From Pomphorhynchus laevis (taxonomy: Eukaryota; Acanthocephala; Palaeacanthocephala; Echinorhynchida; Pomphorhynchidae): 64,000 nt of DNA. Positions 56,560-64,000 of this stretch are shown one piece after another. The position numbers and the translations under genes are program-made. Numbering within the stretch: position 1 is the first letter of the stretch; each line of letters opens with the position of its first letter. The stretch spans positions 119,876-183,875 of the forward strand of contig WNNJ02000652.1 of the NCBI GenBank assembly GCA_012934845.2. Direction: 5' to 3'. Under the pieces are notes generated by a model. The model did no database searches and had not been told where the DNA came from. It was given only the letters and a program-made list of their open reading frames with translations.

Positions 56560-58270
56560 TTTTTTTTTTTTATTTTAAATTTTTATTATTAATAATAAAT
56601 AACGAATACACATTATACCCGCAAATGGGCATTAGTTCAACGATAGAAATCATTGTCTACAATTTCTTCTGAGAAAACCTGATTCAAGCTGTTTAACATA
56701 GTTCCGTCTGACTGTATTGCACCGTTCTTGCGTAAACGTGGGGCTCGTAAACATGCTGAGGCGGAGCGGGCTATTTCAATGGATATTTTCCTTTTGATCC
56801 GAGTGAGCGTTTCGGCGTATTCTGCATTCGTTCGGCGAGAGATTGCACCAGAAAGGGTTTTCAGTAATTTGATTGCCTGATCCCCCAATCCACCAGATGA
56901 AGATAATACGAACGGAATGAATGTCCCTCGTTCCACCTCCACTATTCTTTCATTGTATTTAGACAATTTTCGTTGTTCATTGTACTGAAAATTTGCTTCG
57001 AGAGATCTAGAGCTACTGGCCTGAGCAAAAACCGAAAAAACCGTAACGTCTAGAAACGTCCGCTCAAACCAATCGTTGCCAAGTCCAGAACAAACAATAT
57101 CAAGCCGGGCACTAATGTCACGTGTAGTTGTGCGTTCCATAAATTTTAGATTTGCAGGTACTGTGCTTAGGACCGGCTCCGTGTTCACAGAGTTACACAC
57201 TCGAGAAAGCTCTATGGCAAGTATGTCCCTTATAGCGTTGTGGCGTATAATAGGAAGGCCCCCGTTTCTACAAGCAAGTGCATGACTTATATCCAGCTTC
57301 TCACCACAAGGACAAAAACGATTCGTCAGGTCTGAAGGCACTTGTCCATAACGGCTGGCTATGGCATCTTTGAATTGATTGGAAGATAGATTGTGCTTTT
57401 CGGTTGATAGAGGCAATGCACTTAACCACGATGATGCACCTGATCGCATCGCATGCGTAATCGCGTTGTGAACTGAAGAATCGAAATTGTCAGCTACGCT
57501 ATGTAGTCGCTCTTTCAACCTGCTCATTCGTATGGAAGTAATATCTAGTAATCTTGATTTTTGAATATCATATAGAGCTTCTGCATGGACACCGATGTCA
57601 TACGTTGATGCGAGAGATAATGAGCTATCGTACTCTAGACTCAATGTAAAGGTGGGGTCCACAATTCCAAGTCCTCCCAGCTTTAAAGGAGATGTGAGTA
57701 ACACCTTCCAATTCTGATTTAGATTCCAATCTGCGAAAAGGGGAAGAAGAACATCTCTAAGTGCAGATCCCAAGTCCGTTAACCAGTCTTCATGACACTT
57801 GCTTGTTCGTAAAGAAAAAATCCATTTCATTTGGATTGAGTTTATCAGGCCGCAGTATGCAACGTGCGGATCGATGTTGGCAACCACTGCTAGTTTTCGC
57901 ACAAGTGCGGTCCATTTGTATGCTTTCAACCGGATAGTATCTTCCACAAACTCTGCAGACCCTATTGGAGCACCCAAGATCATTGTTCCGTTGATCGAGG
58001 TTTTGATGTCTGGTGAGGGAATATCATGAATAGAGATCGGGAAATGCGACACAAGTACACTCTTTTCTGGATTCACATGGTAGCCGAATTTAGGACCCTC
58101 GTGAATCAGTAAATCCCATACCGTTTTCAGTTCATCCGACTTTCCAACAAAATTCGCGTCGTCGGCATACCATTTTTGAAAAACGTTGGGGACCGAACGA
58201 CTGATAAGTGCTATAAGAGGAAGTGACGAGATTGCGAAACCTGGCATCGCGAAGGTTTATATTATTATTT
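56560..58270 (-). mobile_element. 5'-truncated LINE inserted into a Penelope copy
   Basis: Flanked on both sides by AATATAGATTAA (56548-56559 and 58271-58282), a 12-bp target-site duplication. The minus-strand 3' end is a poly(A) tail (T run from 56560). The 5' end stops inside the RT, so reverse transcription did not complete. The Penelope sequence resumes after 58282 with ATAATAATAACAACGACAAA. Confidence 0.85.
56637..58247 (-). CDS. LINE protein, C-terminal 536 residues: RT catalytic part and restriction-like endonuclease
   Basis: An intact frame from inside the RT to the natural stop TGA. Residues 27-30 are the catalytic YADD (in QKWYADDANFVG). FGYHVNPEKS (54-63) and MILGAPIG (89-96) follow. 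A zinc module has C312, C314, H322 and C326, then RHNAIRD (335-341). The endonuclease core is RLDI (381-384) with D400 in FLDVTVF and a lysine-bearing YNEQRKLSKYNER helix, followed by ERGTFIPFVLSSSGGLG (440-455). This matches the element at 30409-33160 and CRE/R2-grade LINEs that cut with a restriction-like nuclease. The first codon shown is only the first Met after the truncation. Lack of damage suggests a younger insertion than the copy at 30.4 kb. Confidence 0.88.
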   Translation of the reverse strand: MPGFAISSLPLIALISRSVPNVFQKWYADDANFVGKSDELKTVWDLLIHEGPKFGYHVNPEKSVLVSHFPISIHDIPSPDIKTSINGTMILGAPIGSAEFVEDTIRLKAYKWTALVRKLAVVANIDPHVAYCGLINSIQMKWIFSLRTSKCHEDWLTDLGSALRDVLLPLFADWNLNQNWKVLLTSPLKLGGLGIVDPTFTLSLEYDSSLSLASTYDIGVHAEALYDIQKSRLLDITSIRMSRLKERLHSVADNFDSSVHNAITHAMRSGASSWLSALPLSTEKHNLSSNQFKDAIASRYGQVPSDLTNRFCPCGEKLDISHALACRNGGLPIIRHNAIRDILAIELSRVCNSVNTEPVLSTVPANLKFMERTTTRDISARLDIVCSGLGNDWFERTFLDVTVFSVFAQASSSRSLEANFQYNEQRKLSKYNERIVEVERGTFIPFVLSSSGGLGDQAIKLLKTLSGAISRRTNAEYAETLTRIKRKISIEIARSASACLRAPRLRKNGAIQSDGTMLNSLNQVFSEEIVDNDFYR

Positions 58271-58282
58271 AATATAGATTAA

Positions 58283-59282
58283 ATAATAATAACAACGACA
58301 AAATATTATAAACAATATTGAATTTAATATAAATTCAATATTTATATAAATTCAATTTAATATAAACAATATTAAACTATAATTGCATTTATATTTTCAA
58401 TTTAAATACATTTGATAAAATAAAAAAAGCTGTATTACGAAAATGATAAACAATATTGAATTTTTCCATAGATATTTTTCTTGTCCACATTTAAAAACAA
58501 TAGATTTAATTTAAACTAATTATTTACAAACAGCAATTATTATTTAAAGAATAGAAGTAACTAAAACAAGATTTACAACAAAGAAAAAATATAGCAAATT
58601 TGTTTCTAAATCAATATCAGGCTTGTTTATCATCAAGTACTTTTATTTTTGTGTATAAAAATGTCTTTTGTGTCTTACTTCTATCTACTAAATATATTCT
58701 TCTATTTTAAACTTTGAATTTATACAGTAATTTCATTTATTTAAATATAGTTTAGTTGTACGTGTTCGTGTTCTTTGCCGTTTAAATTCATCATTATTTT
58801 TAATCAAATTTATTAAACTATAACTGCATTTATATTTTCAATTTAAATACATTTGATAAAATAAAAAAAAGCTGTATTACGAAAATGATAAACAATATTG
58901 AATTTTTCCATAGATATTTTTCTTGTACATATTTAAAAACAATATATTTTTATTGATAATAAAAAATATCAATTATTTTCATTGATATTTTAAAATATTG
59001 TTATTAACCAATTATTAATGTTAGCTGAAATATAGTATATTATTAAAAATAAATTATTAAATATTATAACAGTATTTTAAATATTATATCACAATATTAA
59101 TAAATATTATACAAAACAGCATAATAGACAAGCTATATTTCATAAGCATATGAGATTTAAAGGACATGATATTACAAAACCGTAAGTTATTTATTTTAAA
59201 ACATATTATTTAAGAAAATAAGATAATATTAAATCAAAAGCTATTAGAAAGAGAAGATTTTTGGATTAAAACGCTTAATTCC
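58283..59282. other. AT-rich DNA with a ~120-bp direct repeat
   Basis: TTATATTTTCAATTTAAATA and GCTGTATTACGAAAATGATA recur at about 58390-58495 and 58825-58930. The start is Penelope debris. No gene. Confidence 0.5.
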
Positions 59283-60398
59283 ATGTACCTATTAGGATTG
59301 AATGACGTGGTACAAGGAATTGGCAGAAGTAGTATAATACATAATAAACAACTCTATTATAATAATCCGGTTAAACGCAAACCAAGAAGTCATGGTGATA
59401 AAAGGAATAGGAAAAATAGAGTTAAAAATATTAAAAAAGATATGTATATAAATGAACAATTAGAAATGTTAAAACAACTTTTAAGTGATAATGAGCTAAA
59501 AGATCTTTATGTAAATATAAGAAGTTTTTCTAAAGATATCATATGTTCAATAAATCAAAAATTAATTAACGACTATGATAGGCTAAGTTGTATAATAGAC
59601 AGTTATTGTAATACAAAATACTATAATCGTACAATAAATGTTAATAATAACAATAGAAAATATACATTAACCATAAACTTCATTAATAAATGTATAGATA
59701 ACATAAATATAGCCGGACTTTTAAATAATTCTAAAAGTAAAGAAATAATAGGGTCAGATTTAAGTAAATATATTCCTAAAATAAGGTATAAACTCCTACC
59801 ACCATTAGGACGAAAAATTTGTAATTATAATAAAGAATTAAAATCAATATGTAACGATAATATTAAAAACATAATGGAAACAGAATGCAATTGTAAAAGT
59901 CTTAGTTTTGATAAAATAAATAAACATATATGTACCCATAATCTAGAATTAATTGAAAATTGTGAATTAAGAAAGCTGCTATCAAAAGGGTATAAATATA
60001 GATTAAATAATAACAACGACAAAAATAAAATTTACAATTCGTTATATAATAACTTAAATGATTACTTTAGTAAGCTGATTAATAGTGAAAGCTCGAATAT
60101 ATCTAAGATAAACATCTGGAAAGATTATATATTTGATAAAATTAAAAATAAAATGAAAATAACAAACAATTATAAAAGGAAAGATAAAATTAATAAAGAT
60201 ATGTATAAAGAACTTACTAAATTAAAGGATAACTATATAATAACAACTATTGATAAAGCTAGTAATAACTTTGTCTTCATATGCAAAAAGCTTTATTATG
60301 ATATACTAATTAAAGAGGTTAATTCTAATGATTTAAATGTAAATCCAACATATGAACGTAGTGAGTTAACAATAAAAATATACACTAAAATTCATTAA
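59283..60398 (+). pseudogene. Penelope-like element, N-terminal and early RT region (371-codon frame)
   Basis: A long open frame rich in Asn, Lys and Ile. Its C-terminal half reads LLPPLGRKICNYNKELKSI, then CNCKSLSFDKINKHICTHNL with ELRKLLSKGYKYRL, then LKDNYIITTIDKASNNFVFI. The C-x-C ... H-x-C ... LRKLL(S/T)KG-(P/Y)-K-(F/Y)-R block followed by D-K-A-x-N-N-(I/F)-(I/V)-F is typical of the region before and at the start of the RT in many animal Penelope-like elements. The frame ends early through a rearrangement, and the catalytic RT boxes are absent, so the copy is broken. Codon use is extremely AT-biased, like its surroundings. Confidence 0.7.
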
Positions 60399-60630
60399 TA
60401 AATGTATAGATAACATAAATATAGCCGGACTTTTAAATAATTCTAAAAGTAAAGAAATAATAGGGTCAGATTTAAGTAAATATATTCCTAAAAAAGGTAT
60501 AAACTCCTACCACCATTAGGACGAAAAATTTGTAATTATAATAAAGAATTAAAATCAATATGTAACGATAATATTAGAAACATAATGGAAACAGAATGCG
60601 ATTGTAAAAGTCTTAATGTTGATAATGGAT
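60385..60630 (+). repeat. Duplicated segment of the Penelope frame
   Basis: Repeats 59677-59922 almost exactly (for example TAGCCGGACTTTTAAATAAT and CTACCACCATTAGGACGAAA), joined directly after CACTAAAATTCATTAA. A third short echo (ATATTCCTAAAATAAGGTAT) is at about 60721. Confidence 0.85.
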
Positions 60631-60639
60631 CATATTTCT

Positions 60640-61330
60640 TAAAATATATTAAGAAAAATATTTCAATATATATATTGAAATATATTTACAATTATATATA
60701 TTCAATATATATCCTTATCATATATTCCTAAAATAAGGTATAAATTGCTATCTTATAATCAGCGATTATAAAATCTTATAATCAGCGATTATTTTAGATA
60801 ATTTTAATAATCTAAAATTAAATAAAAATTAAAACTGGAACATTTGTTTTTCAAATGTTCCAGTTTCAACTGTAGCATTTGTTTTTCAATTAAAATTGAA
60901 AATCAAATGCTATAATTTAATGTGTAAAATGTGTGTGGTGCATGTATGCTATATAAATAGCATACAATATAAATAAATCGAATTTCCTCTACTCGGTTCC
61001 TTTCGATTTGCAACAAAAATAAATAATATAATTAACATTATACCACATATTGGATTATATAAATTACTGTCACCGTGTCATTTAATATTCACTTTAATAT
61101 CTTGGTAATTTTATTGAAAAGAGAATGAGTAATTTCAATTCAGCACAATAAGGGCGTGCAGCAATTCATGTAGCTTTCTCAACAATATTTGAATCATATT
61201 CAAAACTTACACCAGAGGACAGATTGATATTTATTATATGTAGTTTTTAATATTTTATTAAATGGGTTTATCTGTTAATAATTTATATATTATTTCATTT
61301 TAACTTAAATTTTCGATTTCTCATGCATTT
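60640..61330. other. AT-rich DNA
   Basis: Contains small hairpins (GAACATTTG/CAAATGTTC near 60838) and no recognised gene. Confidence 0.4.
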
Positions 61331-62060
61331 AACTTCCATGTTATGCAAATGCTGATACAATTTTCATCAATGATCATGCACCTGCTTATCGTATTTATGA
61401 TCTTAGTGTTTCTGCTTCCAACTGTCTTGCCACAATTTCCAATCATCTCTCTTTCCTTCGTCTTTCTCTGAATCCTAATAAATCCAAAATTATGTGGATC
61501 CTACATCGACATCTCGGCTTAAAACGTCCCTTCGTATCATTAACTTCTACCCTTCTTCCTATCGTTGATAATCTCGTTTTTAAGGCTTCCATTTCAACAA
61601 CCGACTTTTACGTAAACATTTCCTTAGAGATACATTTGCCCATCTACCTTGATTCTCTGCAACCTCCGTCACATTCTTAGATTGGTCAATTTCCCTTATT
61701 GTGTGACTCTCATATCTCCTCTCCTTTTCTCAAGACTTGATTAATGTCTTAGTCTATTTTCCAACTCACCATAATTCACTCATCTTCCCCTACAACGCAT
61801 CGTCAACGCAGCCGTACGAATTCTCCTCCGTCTTCGTCGTTTTGATCATACATCCCACCATCTTGCTTCTCTCGATTTGCCTACAATTTATTGTCGTGTT
61901 CAAATTCGTCTTCTTATCGTTGCTTTCCGCCTTGTAACTTTTCATACCCCTTCATTTCTCAACCTTCCTTTTCTTGATAATTCTCGTCATGTTCACTGTT
62001 GCTCGCATTCCCATAATTCCCTTCTTTCACATGCCACAAACTACTCTACCTCATGAAACT
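61330..62060 (+). pseudogene. CR1/L2-like LINE remnant (RT end and C-terminal domain)
   Basis: Plus-strand pieces read DHAPAYRIYDLSVSASNCLA, then ISNHLSFLRLSLNPNKSKIM (RT region just after the active site), then in another frame RIVNAAVRILLRLRRFDHTS with HHLASLDLPTIYCRVQIRLL and FLNLPFLDNSRH. This is the tail of CR1/L2-grade LINEs (RL-x-x-LRRxDH ... L-x-W-L-P-x-x-x-R). No intact frame; the YADD box is just upstream and degraded. Confidence 0.65.
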
Positions 62061-62097
62061 AAACCTTCTTGGTCACCAAACCAAGAAGAACTTATTT

Positions 62098-62220
62098 TGA
62101 TAAGATGGGTGTAGTGTACAAGGTTGGGTGTAGGGATTGTATAAGCATATACATTGGACAAACTGGACGTACTCTAAAAACTAGAACTGGACGTCCATTT
62201 AATCCGAAAGCCCATTGAAC
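62098..62220 (+). pseudogene. Penelope-like GIY-YIG fragment
   Basis: The frame reads KMGVVYKVGCRDCISIYIGQ, then TGRTLKTRTG. VVYK-x-x-C-x-D-C ... YIGQTGR-x-L-K-T-R is the N-terminal half of the Penelope GIY-YIG nuclease, complementary to the half kept at 41470-41728. Confidence 0.75.
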
Positions 62221-62772
62221 TGGGCGCCTATTGAATCCGGAACCCATTAAACTGGGCTTCCGGATTCGAGTTAAAAAAATTAAGTGAACTGAGAATAGAC
62301 CAGTGTTTCCTGAAACGGGTATAACATATGTTGTTAAGAGATAGTCAAAGTTTGCCTCTGCTGTACCAGGGATATCCCTTGCTTAGTTTTATTTTCAAAA
62401 TGAGGTCCCTTTGGAACAAAGACCAAGATTTCTTAAGCACTTTAAGTATCGTTTTTTACCATAATGATCCGTGATTGGACTGTCAGGTGTTTGGCAGAAC
62501 CTGAATGGCTTAATCGTAAAGTGTTATGATGATGTCTTCTTGTTGAGCCAGATGCCTCATTCATGATGACTTTAATCAGTGAAATAAATTCAAATTTTTA
62601 GATTGGCTTCCTCACTTTTCATATGTTTTAATTAGACTTGCATTAAACTGCTTTATTAAGAAAATTTTTTAGAAAACCTTTATTTATGAAATGGAATACT
62701 AAAATATGAAATTTTTAAAATATATTTTTTTAAATGTCTAATTATGTAATTATGAAATGTTTATTCTTATAG

Positions 62773-63237
62773 ATATTTTTCATGAGTTCTGAATATGAAG
62801 ATATCGAAAGTGATCACAATTCAGATTCCTTTAAATCAGTATTCATGGAAAGCATTACACCGAATTTTACTCACGGTCATCCAGATGTAGAAACTAGTAA
62901 GTTTACTTAATCTGTATTATTGGATATCGCCTGGTTGCATCAGCAGGACAACAAATGACATAAGCGCATGTTTTGACGACGCTTTCAAGTAACTTTGAAT
63001 TATATTCTCTGGTAAGATCAGTTACGGTCTTACAGTAATCTAATATGATTTTAGTAAATAAAATTAATCAAATTAAATAAAAAAATAAAAAAAATAAAAA
63101 AAATCAAATTAATAAAATTAAATAAATTTTTAATTTGATTTTATGATTTTTTACAGAATTTTCGAAGCATTTACAGAATAAATAATTTTACCTCAAAACT
63201 TATTTTTTCTTTCTAAATAGGTGTCCTCATGCAATAG
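62773..63237 (+). CDS. Possible two-exon C-terminal part of an unknown host gene
   Basis: Exon 62773-62896 lies between an acceptor (TTATTCTTATAG) and a donor (GTAAGT). From the ATG at 62782 it reads MSSEYEDIESDHNSDSF, then MESITPNFTHGHPDVET. A second acceptor (CTTTCTAAATAG) at 63220 joins in frame and gives SVLMQ then TAG. The acidic, Ser-rich composition suggests a cytosolic tail or small acidic protein. No family is recognised. The exon is open upstream of the ATG, so it could be internal with earlier exons not found. Splice-site quality is the main support. Confidence 0.35.
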
Positions 63238-64000
63238 CTCTAGTATTGGTATAACTACTTCTTTTTTCAAACTCAAAAGCCAATTGTGTCTGTAATCAAC
63301 TCCAACCGTTTTAAGGCTAAAATCTTACGGTAAACACTCAAATCTTAGTTTGAGTGTTTTCTTTATCCTCGAATTTGAAACCGAGCATTTAATGAAGTTC
63401 TACACTTTTCTGAGGTTACAGTTGACAATTTTGTATAGTAAATATTAATATTTTAAAAATAAATATTTATAAATATTTATTAATAAATATTTATTATAAA
63501 AATAAATATTTCACAATTTTGTAAAATATTTCCAAAGCGTGAGTCGTACTGTAAAATATTGTAATCAAAATATTTTCCCGAGAAAACACGTTTCAAATTT
63601 CTCCTCAGAACCAATTATATTAAATGATATCAAATTCAGAGTTTTATATCTTCGTCAGTCTTTATGTTTCCGCTTATAGCCAAATTTACTTTTTTATCTT
63701 GGTATATATTGTTTCAATCATATCCACTCCGGGAGTATTCACATTTTATTGAATTCTTTAAACACTTTCGTCTCGAAAAACATATTTACTCGTCAATACT
63801 CAGAATAAATTTTTTTTTCATAGAACGATACGTGTATTATCGATATGGGAGATAAAACACGCTATAATGTCGGCAGAATGTTTTCTTTTTATATTTGCTA
63901 CAACGTCCATATATCCCATAAGGATATATGACGTGTCTACAATTCCAAATATCCATATTTGTTCAACTATGACGTTCACGGTTTAATGTTATTCACATGT
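63238..64000. other. AT-rich DNA, no gene recognised
   Basis: Includes a perfect hairpin near 63333-63361 (AAACACTCAAA/TTTGAGTGTTT) soon after the putative stop at 63237, and ATAAATATT repeats. Confidence 0.4.

Noticed and set aside
1-64000. Retroviral or LTR elements, Polintons, CRISPR arrays, operons and bacterial signals
   Set aside because: No integrase, protease, capsid or packaging-ATPase motifs, no LTR pair with primer site and no CRISPR-type spacing were seen; the DNA is eukaryotic.
1-64000. Spliced-leader RNA genes or rRNA genes as targets for the CRE/R2-like LINEs
   Set aside because: No recognisable spliced-leader or rRNA sequence flanks either copy; one copy is clearly inserted in Penelope DNA.

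Overview
This is an AT-rich stretch of metazoan nuclear DNA. Eukaryotic origin is clear from GT-AG introns that join conserved protein exons in frame, from AATAAA signals after stop codons, and from a dense load of LINEs, Penelope-like elements, foldback repeats and a tRNA-like SINE. The species cannot be named. A signal-bearing stefin, Penelope elements with hammerhead ribozymes and early-branching LINEs with a restriction-like endonuclease occur together in parasitic or aquatic invertebrates (for example some cnidarians and flatworms). That is only a hint.

Host genes. (1) A secreted stefin-type cystatin on the minus strand (four exons, 23135 to 16069, 124 residues, complete). A paralogous signal-peptide exon of the same 78-base length lies at 1315-1238, and homologous intron DNA (1-320 and 20182-20517) indicates tandem duplication. 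(2) An intronless 552-residue acidic secreted protein of unknown function (7519-5861, minus). (3) One orphan SLC17-type transporter exon (7838-7965, plus). (4) A cation diffusion facilitator gene on the minus strand. Six exons run from 53403 to 34425, the codon phases agree at every junction, and DxxxD motifs suggest manganese; its first exon or exons are not found. (5) A possible small pair of terminal exons at 62773-63237 (plus).

The rest is mobile or repetitive. 1-5 kb: cystatin intron, a MITE, an 18-bp minisatellite, a LINE fragment and tandem duplications. 8-14 kb: a dispersed repeat family and a decayed LINE. 16-23 kb: the cystatin gene with retroelement debris in its introns. 25-27 kb: a foldback element and a dead hAT (ZBED/SCAND3-like) transposase. 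27.4-30.2 kb: a Penelope-like element with inverted terminal repeats, each carrying a hammerhead motif, followed by a 173-bp inverted repeat with a second hammerhead-like fold. 30.4-33.2 kb: a nearly full-length LINE with a cysteine-rich N-terminus, RT and restriction-like endonuclease. 34.4-53.4 kb: the CDF gene, whose introns hold a CR1-like tail, foldbacks, a SINE, Penelope debris, a Jockey/R1-like LINE and an RTE-like LINE. 54-63 kb: another foldback, a restriction-endonuclease LINE nested in a Penelope copy with a visible target-site duplication, a longer Penelope reading frame, a CR1-like LINE remnant and a further Penelope GIY-YIG remnant.

The most interesting material is RNA-level: canonical hammerheads in the Penelope repeats, and a separate interspersed repeat family with hammerhead core boxes in type II order whose stem II covaries between copies.
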